From Orlajensenia stereocauli (lineage in GTDB: Bacteria > Actinomycetota > Actinomycetes > Actinomycetales > Microbacteriaceae), in NCBI RefSeq assembly GCF_039548895.1, contig NZ_JBCLVG010000003.1: DNA of 64,000 nt; one strand, given 5' to 3'. A program made the translations under genes and the position numbers. Shown here in pieces: positions 16,441-25,101 of this stretch (its first letter is position 1; every line of letters starts with the position of its first letter). The notes under the pieces are model-generated. The model searched no databases. It saw only the letters and a program-made list of their open reading frames with translations, and had not been told where the DNA came from.

Positions 16441-17233
16441 GACCGTCGCCAGCGCCGCCCAGGCCGTCGCCGACATCCCGGCCGGCGCGTCGCTCGCCGT
16501 CGGCGGCTTCGGGCTCTCCGGTGTGCCGATCGTGCTGATCCGGGCGCTTCTCGCGAGCGGGGTGGATCGCCTCGAGGTGGTCTCCAACAACTGCGGAGTC
16601 GACGGCTGGGGCCTCGGCGAGCTGCTCGGCGCCGGCCGCATCCGTCGGGTGATCGCGTCGTACATCGGCGAGAACAAGGAGTTCGCGCGGCAGTACCTCG
16701 GCGGCGAGGTCGAGGTCGAACTGACTCCACAGGGAACCCTCGCCGAACGACTGCGAGCTGGCGGTGTCGGTATCCCGGCGTTCTACACGGCGACCGGGGC
16801 TGGCACGGCAGTCTCGGACGGCGGGATGCCGCTCCGTTACGCCGCCGACGGATCCGTGGCGCTCACCAGCCTGCCCAAGGAGCTGCGGCCGTTCGACGTC
16901 TTCGGCAGCGCGCGGGAGTACGTGCTCGAGCAGGCCATCCGCACCGACTACGGCCTCGTGCGGGCGGCCGTCGGCGATCGGCACGGCAACCTGCGCTTCG
17001 AGAAGTCGACCCGCAACTTCAACCCGCTGGCAGGAATGGCCGGGCGCATCACCATCGCCGAGGTGGACGAACTCGTGGAGCCGGGAGTTCTCGCCCCGGA
17101 CGATGTGCACCTGCCGGGAATCTACGTGGACAGGGTCGTGCAGCTCACGCCGGAGCAGGCGACGGAGCTTCCGATCGAGAAGACGACAGTCAGGCCCAGG
17201 CCGGGCACGACCGAGGAAGAGGACGCCGACTGA
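16433..17233 (+). CDS. pcaI: 3-oxoadipate CoA-transferase subunit A
   Basis: This 266-residue SCOT-type alpha subunit starts MDKTVASAAQAV. It has the CoA-binding region AVGGFGLSGVP and the family blocks VSNNCGVDGWGLG and PAFYTATGAGT. With PcaJ it activates 3-oxoadipate using succinyl-CoA. The last 40 residues are a slightly extended acidic tail (TEEEDAD). The stop codon overlaps the pcaJ start by one base (TGATG). Confidence 0.95.
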   Translation: MDKTVASAAQAVADIPAGASLAVGGFGLSGVPIVLIRALLASGVDRLEVVSNNCGVDGWGLGELLGAGRIRRVIASYIGENKEFARQYLGGEVEVELTPQGTLAERLRAGGVGIPAFYTATGAGTAVSDGGMPLRYAADGSVALTSLPKELRPFDVFGSAREYVLEQAIRTDYGLVRAAVGDRHGNLRFEKSTRNFNPLAGMAGRITIAEVDELVEPGVLAPDDVHLPGIYVDRVVQLTPEQATELPIEKTTVRPRPGTTEEEDAD

Positions 17234-17886
17234 TGCCGCGCACCCGCGACGAGATGGCCGCCCGCGCGGCCGAGGAACTCGAGGACGGCAGCTACGTCAA
17301 CCTCGGTATCGGGCTGCCGACCCTGATACCGAACCACCTGCCGCACGGCACCCAGGTCGTACTGCATTCCGAGAACGGCATATTGGGGGTCGGGCCCTAT
17401 CCATGGGAGGGCGAAGAGGACCCGAAGCTCATCAACGCGGGCAAGGAGACGGTCACGGTGCTTCCCGGGGCAAGCTACTTCGACTCCGCCGTATCCTTCG
17501 GAATGATCCGCGGCGGACGCATCGCGACGGCCGTGCTCGGGGCCATGCAGGTCTCGGCGGGCGGAGACATCGCCAACTGGGCCGTGCCGGGCAGGATGGT
17601 CAAGGGCATGGGCGGTGCGATGGACCTCGTCAACGGCGCCGAAAGGGTGATCGTCGTCATGGAGCATGTCGCCAAGGACGGCACGGCAAAACTGGTACCC
17701 GAATGCACCCTGCCTCTCACCGGGCGCGCGTGCGTCGATCGCATCATCACCGATCTCGCCATCATCGACGTCACGGCCGACGGCCTCGTGCTCCGCGAAC
17801 TCGCCGACGGCGTGAGCCTCGAGCAGGTCGTCGCCGCGACCGGCGCCCCCCTCTCGATCGACCCGGCCCTGGACGGAGCATCATGA
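17233..17886 (+). CDS. pcaJ: 3-oxoadipate CoA-transferase subunit B
   Basis: This 217-residue beta subunit carries the catalytic glutamate motif LHSENGILGVGP near residue 50 and the conserved GGAMDLVNGA block. It completes the CoA-transferase encoded with pcaI. The N-terminus NLGIGLPTLIPNHLP is typical. It is coupled to pcaF by an ATGA overlap. Confidence 0.96.
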   Translation: MPRTRDEMAARAAEELEDGSYVNLGIGLPTLIPNHLPHGTQVVLHSENGILGVGPYPWEGEEDPKLINAGKETVTVLPGASYFDSAVSFGMIRGGRIATAVLGAMQVSAGGDIANWAVPGRMVKGMGGAMDLVNGAERVIVVMEHVAKDGTAKLVPECTLPLTGRACVDRIITDLAIIDVTADGLVLRELADGVSLEQVVAATGAPLSIDPALDGAS

Positions 17887-19097
17887 CCGAACTGCGCGAT
17901 GTCGTCATCTGCTCTCCCCTGCGCACACCCGTCGGGCGGATGGGCGGATCCCTCGCTGCGGTCTCGGCACTGGAGCTCGCGACGACGGTGCTGCGTGCCG
18001 TGATCCAGCGCAGCGGCATCGACCCTGCCGCCGTCGACGGCGTCATCGCGGCGCAGGGCTACCCGACCATGGAGGCGCCGGCCTTCGGGCGGGTTGCGGC
18101 CCTCGACGCCGGGCTGCCGGTGACGGCGACCGGCTATCAGCTCGACCGTCGGTGCGGAAGCGGACTGCAGGCCGTGCTCAACGCTGCCATGGAGGTGCAG
18201 ACCGGCATCAGCGACGTGGTCGTGGCCCTGGGCGCCGAGTCGATGAGCAATGCGCCGTTCTACACGGTGGAGGGCAGGCGCGGCCTGCCGCCGGGCGGCC
18301 TGCTCCTGCACGATGCGCTCGCACGCGGCCGGGAGACCGTCGGTGGGCGCGACCATCCGACCCCCGATGGCAACGTGGGCACGGCCGAGACGCTGCGCGC
18401 CGAGTACGGGATCAGCCGCGAGGCGCAGGATGCGCTCGCCCTCCGTTCGCACCAGCGCGCCGTCACAGCCCAGGACTCGGGTGCGTTCGACGCCGAGCTG
18501 GTCGCGGTCGAGGTGCCCGGGCGCCGCGGCCCCATGCGCGTCGATCGCGACGAGCATCCGCGGGCCGACACATCGCTCGAAGCCCTCGCGTCGCTCCGCG
18601 CCATCCTGTCGAGGTCGGATGCGACGGCCACGGTGACCGCGGGGAACTCGAGCGGGCAGAACGACGCAGCGGCAGCGGCCATCGTCACCACGCCGAGCCG
18701 GGCGTCGGAGCTCGGCCTCGTACCCATGCTGCGGCTGCGATCGTGGGCGGTCACGGGCAACGAGCCGGAGCGATTCGGGGTCGCACCAGTCGCGGCGTCG
18801 AACCTCGCGCTTCAGCGGGCAGGTCTGGTCTTCGACGACCTCGACCTGATCGAGCTCAACGAGGCCTTCGCCGTGCAGGTCCTGGCCTGCCTGGCCGACT
18901 GGGGTGTCGACCCGGAGGACCCGCGTCTCAACCCGCGCGGGAGCGGGATCTCGATCGGGCATCCGATCGGCGCCACCGGCCTGCGCATGCTCGCGACCCT
19001 CGCGAACGAGTTGCCTGCGCTCGACGGTTCGCTCGCACTGGAGACCATGTGCATCGGCGGCGGCCAAGGCCTCGCCGCGGTGTTCGAGCGCGTCTGA
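17883..19097 (+). CDS. pcaF: 3-oxoadipyl-CoA thiolase (acetyl-CoA acyltransferase)
   Basis: This 404-residue thiolase has the acyl-accepting cysteine in DRRCGSGLQAVLNAAMEV (about C92), the GHPIGATGLR histidine motif, and the C-terminal MCIGGGQGLA base cysteine. It cleaves 3-oxoadipyl-CoA with CoA to succinyl-CoA and acetyl-CoA, ending the beta-ketoadipate pathway. As last gene of the operon, it is assigned as PcaF rather than a fatty acid thiolase on context. Confidence 0.93.
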   Translation: MTELRDVVICSPLRTPVGRMGGSLAAVSALELATTVLRAVIQRSGIDPAAVDGVIAAQGYPTMEAPAFGRVAALDAGLPVTATGYQLDRRCGSGLQAVLNAAMEVQTGISDVVVALGAESMSNAPFYTVEGRRGLPPGGLLLHDALARGRETVGGRDHPTPDGNVGTAETLRAEYGISREAQDALALRSHQRAVTAQDSGAFDAELVAVEVPGRRGPMRVDRDEHPRADTSLEALASLRAILSRSDATATVTAGNSSGQNDAAAAAIVTTPSRASELGLVPMLRLRSWAVTGNEPERFGVAPVAASNLALQRAGLVFDDLDLIELNEAFAVQVLACLADWGVDPEDPRLNPRGSGISIGHPIGATGLRMLATLANELPALDGSLALETMCIGGGQGLAAVFERV

Positions 19098-19109
19098 CCG
19101 ATCGCGGTC
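19096..19109. terminator. Possible short terminator between convergent pcaF and kynU
   Basis: GACCG pairs with CGGTC around ATCG, overlapping the pcaF stop codon. The stem is short and has no U-run. It lies in a 49-nt convergent gap. Confidence 0.3.
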
Positions 19110-19146
19110 GGGTCGTCTACGCGGCTGGTCGGGCGCTGCCCGGCGT

Positions 19147-20445
19147 CTACGCCAGCCCGGCCTGCTCTCGGAGCACTCCGCGCAGGGTCTCCCGCACGGC
19201 GGCCAGGCCGGCGTGGGTCTCCTGGTAGCTGGTCGAGAGCGGCGACAGGCCGATGCGGAGGCCGCCCGGATCGCGGTAGTCGGGAATGACGTCCTGCTGC
19301 CAGAGCAGGGCCGTCACCTCGCGCATGGCCGGGTGCGACAGCGTCACGTGGCCGCCGCGACGCTCGGCATCGCGCGGCGAGGCCACGGTCACCCCGAGCG
19401 GTGCCAGCCAGTCGTCGGCGAGGGTGATCGCGAACTCGGTGAGCGCGACCGACTTGGCGCGAACGGCGTCCATGCCGGCATCCGCGATCATGGCGATGGT
19501 GTCCTGCATGGCGAGCATGCCGACGATCGCCGGGGTCCCGCTGATGAAGCGCCTGATACCCGGGGCCGGAACGTACTCCGGACCCATCTGGAAGGCATCA
19601 GCCGACCCGAGCCAGCCGCGGATGGGCTGCGCGAGCACGTCCTGCAGGTCGGCGCGCACGTAGCCGAAGGCAGGGGAGCCGGGCCCGCCGTTGAGGTACT
19701 TGTAGGTGCAGCCGACGGCGAGGTCGACACCCCAGGCGTCGAGCTCGGTGGGGACCGAGCCTGCCGAGTGGCAGAGGTCCCACAGCACGAGGGCGCCGGC
19801 ATCGTGCGAGATGCGCGTGATGGCAGGCACGTCGGCCAGGAAGCCGGAGCGATAGGCCACGTGGCTGAGCACCACCAGTGCGGTCTGCGGACCGACGACA
19901 GCAGCGACCTGCTCGGGCGTGACGCCGGCCTCGGTGTCGGCGACGATCCAGCGGATGCTCATGCCCCGCTCTCCGGCGATGCCGTCGAGCACGTAGCGGT
20001 CGGTCGGGAAGTTGTCGGTGTCGACGACGATCTCGGTGCGCGCCGGGTCGCGTGAGAGCTGCGCGTCGACCGCGGCACGGGCCAGCTTGTAGAGCGTCAC
20101 TGTCGTGGAGTCGCCGATGTACGTCTGACCGGATGCCGCTCCCAGAGCAGCGCTGCCCAGGGCGTCGCCGATCGCGAACGGCAGGTCGAGCCACTCCTCG
20201 TCCCAGCCGCGGATGAGCCGGCCGCCCCACGCCTGGGTCACGAAGCGCTGCAGCCTCTCGCCCGTGGTGATGGTGGGCCGCCCGAGGGAGTTGCCGTCGA
20301 GGTAGGCGACGACGGCCTCGGGTGCTGCGCCGTCGGCGGCATCCGTCACCCCGACGAATCGCTTGCGCAGGTGCGCGAGGCCGTCGGAGCGGTCCATGCG
20401 TCGAGCGAAGGACAGGTGCGGATCGGGGGTGGTCGCTGCGGTCAT
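19147..20445 (-). CDS. kynU: Kynureninase
   Basis: This 432-residue PLP enzyme hydrolyses L-kynurenine to anthranilate and alanine. The PLP lysine is K249 in CTYKYLNGGPG, and the cofactor-binding aspartate is D223 in LWDLCHSAGS. YLDGNSLGRP near residue 50 and GWLGSADAF are further kynureninase hallmarks. It is the third gene of kynA-amidohydrolase-kynU, overlapping its predecessor by 4 nt. Confidence 0.96.
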   Translation of the reverse strand: MTAATTPDPHLSFARRMDRSDGLAHLRKRFVGVTDAADGAAPEAVVAYLDGNSLGRPTITTGERLQRFVTQAWGGRLIRGWDEEWLDLPFAIGDALGSAALGAASGQTYIGDSTTVTLYKLARAAVDAQLSRDPARTEIVVDTDNFPTDRYVLDGIAGERGMSIRWIVADTEAGVTPEQVAAVVGPQTALVVLSHVAYRSGFLADVPAITRISHDAGALVLWDLCHSAGSVPTELDAWGVDLAVGCTYKYLNGGPGSPAFGYVRADLQDVLAQPIRGWLGSADAFQMGPEYVPAPGIRRFISGTPAIVGMLAMQDTIAMIADAGMDAVRAKSVALTEFAITLADDWLAPLGVTVASPRDAERRGGHVTLSHPAMREVTALLWQQDVIPDYRDPGGLRIGLSPLSTSYQETHAGLAAVRETLRGVLREQAGLA

Positions 20446-21479
20446 GCCAGGGTCTCCTCGAGGTAGTCGATGGTGGTGCCGCGGGCTGTCGACAGCCAGG
20501 CCGGAACGTCTCCGGCGCGGGTCGGCGGGAGACCCGGCACCCAGGCGAAGCGGGGGCCGACGGCGTCGGGCGTCCACGATCCGGCGATCGACTCGACGAC
20601 GGCGTCGCGGTCGAGCGCGGCGTCGGCGATGGCCGTCAGCTCGCGGGAATTGACGCCGATCGGGAGCGGTCCGTTGCCGAGATCGGTGCCGTAGCGCACG
20701 CGACCCCCGGCGGCTGCGAATCGGCGCAGGTTGTCCTGGGCGATGACGAAGGCCCGCGTGGGGGCGCCCCAGCCGTGGATGTCGAGGGTGGAGATCATGG
20801 CGGTGCCGGCGCGCGACATGCGTGCGATCAGCTCGGTGTCGAGCTGCTCGCTGAACGGGGTGTGCGCGAAGGCGTTCACTCCGGCGTCGAGGGCGCGCCG
20901 GGCCATGCCGACGCCCTCCGCGTGGGCGGCCACGGGAACGCCGTGAGCCCGCGCGGAGAGCACGATGGCCGTGAGCAGTTCGTCGCTCGGCACGGGGCCG
21001 GCGACGGAGTTGAGGGTGACCTTGATGACGGATGCCCCCAGCGCGACCTGCGCCCGTACGGCCTCGTCGGCGTCGTCGGGGTCGGCGAGCTCGACCGTCG
21101 CGCCCGTAGGCGCCCAGCCGCTCACGGCCGGGTAGCCCCCGGTGCAGGTGAGGAGCCCGCCCGCGATGCGCACCTCGGGCAGCGTGGATCCGGGATAGCG
21201 GCTGTCGGTGTGCCAGCCGGCTGCGACATCCGGGATCCATCCGAGATCGACGACGCTCGTGATGCCGGCTGGCAGCAGGCGCTCGGCGTCGACGAGGCCG
21301 AGGTGCACGTGGTGGTCGGTGAGGCGGGGGAACAGAGTGCCCGGCAGTTGGAGGTCTGCGGTGGCTGCTGCATCCGTCGACGGATGCAGCATGCCGTCGC
21401 GGACGGTGAACAGGGTGCGTCCGTGCCACCCGGCCGCCCAGTACTCCTCGACGCCGAGGAGCAGGCCCTCCTCGATCAT
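20442..21479 (-). CDS. Amidohydrolase-superfamily enzyme inside the kynurenine operon
   Basis: The 345-residue protein keeps a full metallo-amidohydrolase ligand set: H57-x-H59 (DHHVHLG), a candidate carboxylated K153 (ASVIKVTLNS), H186 (AAHAEG), H206 (FAHTPF) and D266 (RYGTDLG). It lies 19 nt behind kynA and overlaps kynU by 4 nt, exactly where a formylkynurenine formamidase would be expected. No classical KynB (cyclase type) or alpha/beta-hydrolase formamidase is in the window. Inference: it may hydrolyse N-formylkynurenine. It could also act on another amide or lactam, and a canonical kynB may exist elsewhere. Confidence 0.82.
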   Translation of the reverse strand: MIEEGLLLGVEEYWAAGWHGRTLFTVRDGMLHPSTDAAATADLQLPGTLFPRLTDHHVHLGLVDAERLLPAGITSVVDLGWIPDVAAGWHTDSRYPGSTLPEVRIAGGLLTCTGGYPAVSGWAPTGATVELADPDDADEAVRAQVALGASVIKVTLNSVAGPVPSDELLTAIVLSARAHGVPVAAHAEGVGMARRALDAGVNAFAHTPFSEQLDTELIARMSRAGTAMISTLDIHGWGAPTRAFVIAQDNLRRFAAAGGRVRYGTDLGNGPLPIGVNSRELTAIADAALDRDAVVESIAGSWTPDAVGPRFAWVPGLPPTRAGDVPAWLSTARGTTIDYLEETLA

Positions 21480-21498
21480 GTGGTGGGCTCCGGCTCGA

Positions 21499-22383
21499 TC
21501 ATGCCGTCGGCTCTGGCGGCTCCACCGGTGGCTGGCCGATGCGCGTGCGCACGGCGTAGAGCTCGGGGAAGAAGGTGAGCTCGAGCGCCTTCTGCAGGAA
21601 GGCGGCGCCCGTCGATCCGCCGGTGCCCGTCTTCATGCCGATCGTGCGCTGCACCGTCTTCAGGTGCCTGAACCGCCAGAGCTGGAAGTTCTCCTCGAGA
21701 TCGACGAACTCCTCGCAGGCCTCATAGGCCGACCAGTTGTCATGGGCGCCCTCATAGATGTCGCGGATGACACCGACGAGCGACTCGTCGAAGACCCAGG
21801 CCTCGGTGACGTCGCGGTCGAGGATGTGCTGGGGAACGGCATGCCCGGTGCGAGCGAGGTAGCGCAGGAACTCGTCGTAGATGCTCGGCGCCTCGAGCAG
21901 TTCGCTGAGCAGGGCGTGAGCCGTGGCATCGGACTCGAACACGCTCAGCATGCGACGGTTCTTGTTGCCGAGCACGAACTCCACGGCGCGGTACTGGTAC
22001 GACTGGAAGCCGCTCGAGTTGCCGAGGAAGCCGCGGAACTCCGCGTACTCGGTGGGAGTCAGGGTGGCCAGCACGGACCACTGCTCGGTGAGCGTGCGCT
22101 GGATGTGCTTGACCCTGGCGACGCGCTTGAGGGCCTGCGGCAGCTCATCGGCGCGCAGGAGGTCGCGGGCGCTGGCGAGCTCGTGCAGCATGAGCTTCAG
22201 CCAGAGCTCGGTGGTCTGGTGCTGGATGATGAACAGCAGCTCGTCGTGGTGCTCGGGCGCGCTCACGGGGTTCTGGGCACTCAGCAGGGTCTCGAGGTCG
22301 AGATAGCCGCCGTAGCTCATCCGCTCCCGGAAGTCGGTGACGATGCCCGCGTCGAATTCCCGCGTGTTCTTCTCGATCGCCAA
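21499..22383 (-). CDS. kynA: Tryptophan 2,3-dioxygenase
   Basis: This 294-residue heme enzyme opens the indole ring of L-tryptophan to N-formylkynurenine. Key residues fall at the numbers known for the Xanthomonas enzyme: H55 (FIIQHQTTELW), R117 (EFRGFLG) and heme ligand H240 (LWRFRHLKTVQRT). MKTGTGGSTG is the conserved substrate loop. The start is TTG at 22383, with TTGGAGG 6 nt upstream. First gene of a three-gene operon. Confidence 0.97.
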   Translation of the reverse strand: MAIEKNTREFDAGIVTDFRERMSYGGYLDLETLLSAQNPVSAPEHHDELLFIIQHQTTELWLKLMLHELASARDLLRADELPQALKRVARVKHIQRTLTEQWSVLATLTPTEYAEFRGFLGNSSGFQSYQYRAVEFVLGNKNRRMLSVFESDATAHALLSELLEAPSIYDEFLRYLARTGHAVPQHILDRDVTEAWVFDESLVGVIRDIYEGAHDNWSAYEACEEFVDLEENFQLWRFRHLKTVQRTIGMKTGTGGSTGAAFLQKALELTFFPELYAVRTRIGQPPVEPPEPTA

Positions 22384-22448
22384 CGGATGCCTCCAAGTGA
22401 GTGGGCTCCCAGCCTATGCTGACGGGCCGGCCGCCGGCCCCCGCTTTC

Positions 22449-22487
22449 CCGCTCGTCGAGGCCCGCGCGCAGCGCGCGGCCGAAGCG
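22449..22487. repeat. Dispersed repeat, diverged copy
   Basis: CCCGCTCGTCGAGGCCCG, a GCGC-rich palindromic centre and CGGCCGAAGCGCC match the outer arms of the stop-associated repeat. This is the only copy lying between two divergent genes (kynA and ohrR) rather than at a stop. Confidence 0.6.
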
Positions 22488-22515
22488 CCACTGGCGTCGC
22501 CGTCCAGGACATAGG

Positions 22516-22540
22516 TTGTGCACAACTCAATTGTGTGCAA
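22516..22540. promoter_or_regulatory. OhrR-type operator overlapping the ohrR promoter
   Basis: A 25-bp imperfect palindrome (three mismatched pairs) holds TTGTGCACAA and CACAACTCAATTGTG and ends TTGTGTGCAA, 10 nt before the ohrR ATG. The AT-rich ACAA/TTGT symmetry is like known OhrR boxes, so peroxide-responsive autorepression is expected. Confidence 0.75.
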
Positions 22541-22550
22541 TCGTTAGGAC

Positions 22551-23066
22551 ATGGCCACCCCCACCGCACCCGCGACGACGACGTCGCCCGACGGCTCCGA
22601 GCATCCGTCACCCCTGGATCCGCTGGTGTGCTTCGCGCTCTACCGCGCGTCGCACGCCACCAGCGTCGCCTATCGGGAGTTGCTCGCGCCGTGGGGTCTC
22701 ACCTACACGCAGTACCTCGTGCTGGTGCTGCTCTGGACAGAGGGCACGGCGTCGGTGCGCCGCCTCGGCGACCACCTCGGGCTCGACTCCGGAACGCTCT
22801 CGCCGCTGCTGAAGCGGCTCGAGGAGCGCGGCCTGGTCGAACGCCGCCGAAGCGACGGCCGCGACGACAGGGTCGTCATGGTGACACCGACCGCTCGGGG
22901 TGATGAGCTCCGCACCGAACTCGAAGACGTTCCGCGCTGTGTCGCGGAAGCGACCCGGCTCTCGGCTGAGACCGCACCTGCGCTCCTGCAGACGCTGCGC
23001 GAGCTGACCGCCGGGATGAATGAGGTGACCGCCGGGCTGCGCACGCCGACGGATGCCGCAAAATAA
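22551..23066 (+). CDS. ohrR: MarR-family organic hydroperoxide sensor OhrR
   Basis: The 171-residue winged-helix protein has its only N-terminal cysteine at C27 in DPLVCFALYRAS, the position of the peroxide-reactive cysteine in OhrR. A MarR helix-turn-helix (VRRLGDHLGLDSGTLSPLLKRL) and the wing RRRSDGRDDRVVMVT follow. The ATG at 22551 lies directly behind the palindromic operator with almost no room for a leader. ohr follows after 9 nt, giving an autoregulated pair. Confidence 0.92.
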   Translation: MATPTAPATTTSPDGSEHPSPLDPLVCFALYRASHATSVAYRELLAPWGLTYTQYLVLVLLWTEGTASVRRLGDHLGLDSGTLSPLLKRLEERGLVERRRSDGRDDRVVMVTPTARGDELRTELEDVPRCVAEATRLSAETAPALLQTLRELTAGMNEVTAGLRTPTDAAK

Positions 23067-23075
23067 GGAAAGAAG

Positions 23076-23501
23076 ATGATGGACGTTCTCTACACCGCCG
23101 AAGCCCTCTCGACCGGCGAGGGCCGCAACGGCCACGTGCGCTCGACCGACGGTCGCATCGACCTCGAGATGGCCATTCCCGCAGGCATGGGCGGATCGGG
23201 CCTCGGCTCGAACCCCGAGCAGCTCTTCGCCGCCGGATACGCCGCCTGCTTCCACTCCGCGCTGCACGCCGTTGCCCGTGGCCAGAAGGTCAAGCTCGTC
23301 GACTCCACCGTCGGTGGCCGCGTCGATATCACGCCGAACGGCCAGGGCGGATTCCAGCTCGCCGTGCTGCTCGAGGTCTCGCTTCCCGAGGTCGATCGCG
23401 AGCAGGCTCAGGCCCTCGTCGACGCCGCGCACCAGGTGTGCCCGTACTCCAACGCGACCCGCGGCAACATCGACGTGACGATCGAGCTCACGGACGACTA
23501 G
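23076..23501 (+). CDS. ohr: Organic hydroperoxide reductase Ohr
   Basis: This 141-residue OsmC-family thiol peroxidase reduces alkyl and fatty acid hydroperoxides. Both redox cysteines are present: C58 (YAACFHSAL) and C122 (VCPYSNATRGN). TGEGRNGHVRSTDG at the N-terminus is the typical Ohr segment. Two consecutive ATG codons (23076, 23079) follow AAGGAAAG; either may start translation. Confidence 0.96.
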   Translation: MMDVLYTAEALSTGEGRNGHVRSTDGRIDLEMAIPAGMGGSGLGSNPEQLFAAGYAACFHSALHAVARGQKVKLVDSTVGGRVDITPNGQGGFQLAVLLEVSLPEVDREQAQALVDAAHQVCPYSNATRGNIDVTIELTDD

Positions 23502-23509
23502 CCCTATTG

Positions 23510-23575
23510 GCTGAAATGGCGAAGTGAAAACCTGGTCGACTTCGTCGGGCCACGTTTTCACTTCGCCATTTCAGC
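23510..23575. terminator. Long perfect inverted repeat H1 between convergent genes
   Basis: A 22-nt arm at 23510-23531 is the exact reverse complement of 23554-23575, with a 22-nt loop. It starts 9 nt after the ohr stop and ends 28 nt before the VOC-gene stop, so it could terminate both. The arm length far exceeds a normal terminator. See the related elements at 27483, 49634, 53567 and 62783. Confidence 0.85.
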
Positions 23576-23603
23576 TGGGCTGCGCTAGCTGCTCGACTTC
23601 TCC

Positions 23604-24497
23604 TCAGCGAGCGATGTGGGCGGGCACAGTCACCCTGATCAGGTTCGCCCAGGGGTCCTCGAAGGCGACCGTCTGACCGTCGTCGCGGGTCTTCACGCCG
23701 TAGTGCCGCATCCGTTCGTCGAGGGCTCCGATGTCGTCGGCGCTCGGTACCACGATGTCGACCTGACCGAGCCCAAGCGCGAGGCCGCGCCTGCCGGCGC
23801 CGGCGCTGTTCCACGTGTTCATGGCCATGTGGTGGTGGTAACCGCCGGCCGACACGAACAGCGCCGAGTCGCCGAGCGCAGCCGTCGTCTCGAAGCCGAG
23901 CTTGTCGACGTAGAACGCCCGTGCGCTCGCCACATCGCCGACCGAGAGGTGCACGTGGCCGACGACGGCCGTGCCGAACGGCGCGGCCGCCGCCGACTCG
24001 AGTGCGACCTCGGTGAGGTGCTCCTGCAGGTAGGCGTTCGGGTCGAGGTGGAGCGTCGCCATCTCGATCTGGCCGTGCGCCCAACTCCAGGTGGTGCGTG
24101 ACCGGTCCCAGTACAGCTCGACTCCATTGCCCTCGGGGTCGGTGAAGTAGAACGCCTCGCTCACCAGGTGGTCGGCGCTGCCGGTGAACGTCCCCGGGTA
24201 ACGCGTGGCGACCGAGTAGATGGCGAGTGCCAGCGCGGTCTGCGAGTCGAACACGATGGCCGTGTGGAACAGCCCGGCGCTGCGCGGCGCGGCTGCCCTC
24301 AGCTCGGGGGCGTGCTGCAGGATGATGATCGGCGTCGTGCCGCGCCCGAGCACCGCCGTGCCGCCATCGTTCGCGATCAGCTCGAGGGTGACGCCGTCGC
24401 GGTAGTAGGCGATCATCGCATCGAGATCGCCGACCCGCAGGGTCACCGCGCCCATCCCGGTGTCCGGGGCGAGGAGATCGGATGCTGTGTCGCTCAT
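23604..24497 (-). CDS. VOC-family ring-cleavage-like dioxygenase (CatE type)
   Basis: This 297-residue protein has two tandem vicinal-oxygen-chelate modules (about 14-130 and 178-290). In the C-terminal module the metal ligands of extradiol dioxygenases are visible: a histidine in HVHLSVGDV (H183), one in YHHHMAMNTW (about H222) and E280 in AFEDPWANLIRV. The N-terminal module lacks the usual first His (VTLRVGDL), as in CatE-like proteins. It may cleave a catechol, though glyoxalase-like roles cannot be excluded. No good Shine-Dalgarno sequence precedes the ATG at 24497. Confidence 0.82.
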   Translation of the reverse strand: MSDTASDLLAPDTGMGAVTLRVGDLDAMIAYYRDGVTLELIANDGGTAVLGRGTTPIIILQHAPELRAAAPRSAGLFHTAIVFDSQTALALAIYSVATRYPGTFTGSADHLVSEAFYFTDPEGNGVELYWDRSRTTWSWAHGQIEMATLHLDPNAYLQEHLTEVALESAAAAPFGTAVVGHVHLSVGDVASARAFYVDKLGFETTAALGDSALFVSAGGYHHHMAMNTWNSAGAGRRGLALGLGQVDIVVPSADDIGALDERMRHYGVKTRDDGQTVAFEDPWANLIRVTVPAHIAR

Positions 24498-24564
24498 GAT
24501 TGTCGCAACAACTGATTTCTGGAGGCTATTCCCGCCGTAGCGTCACGGCATCATGGCCACGCCA

Positions 24565-24990
24565 TCACTCCGGCGGCGCAGCGACCGACCTGTGCTCGTG
24601 GGTGATGAGCCAGACTCCCCGTGTGCGGCGCAGTCCCGTCGTCACGCGCAGCCAGAGTTGGAAGCGTCGTCCGCCGACCGGCGTGGCCGTGAAGCGATCG
24701 ATGCTGTGCGCGAACGCCACGTCATCGCCGACGACGACGGTGAGGTCGCGGACGGAGTACTCGATGGAGTCCTCGAACCCGTCGAACCAGTCGCGGAGGC
24801 CTGCGGCATCCGTCACCGCCGAGCGATGGGCGTTCAGCGGCGGGGTGAGATCGAAGCTGGTCGATCCGGGGGCGAGACGCGAGACGAGATAGTCGGCGTC
24901 TCGGGCCTTCACCGCCGAGGCCCGCTTCGAGAGCAGCCAGCCGATCTCGGTCTCATCGATCTCACGGTCGAGGTCGAGCAGGGTGGTCAT
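24565..24990 (-). CDS. SnoaL/NTF2-like protein
   Basis: The 141-residue protein has the cone-shaped NTF2-like pattern: an N-terminal helix ending in KASAVKARDADYLVSRLAPG-type sequence, then LRDWFDGFEDSIEYSVRDL and VAFAHSIDRFTAT strands. These are typical of ketosteroid-isomerase-like and SnoaL-like small enzymes. The ATG at 24990 follows GGAGACGACC. It lies 67 nt upstream of the VOC gene on the same strand. No catalytic role can be assigned. Confidence 0.7.
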   Translation of the reverse strand: MTTLLDLDREIDETEIGWLLSKRASAVKARDADYLVSRLAPGSTSFDLTPPLNAHRSAVTDAAGLRDWFDGFEDSIEYSVRDLTVVVGDDVAFAHSIDRFTATPVGGRRFQLWLRVTTGLRRTRGVWLITHEHRSVAAPPE

Positions 24991-25101
24991 GGTCGTCTCC
25001 TGTCCGGCGCCGCTGGTGGGCGCTCATCAGGACGACGAACGGATGCCGCCCCGAATCGACAGGGAGGTCAGTTCGAGCTCAGACCCCAGCTCAGGCCGGG
25101 C

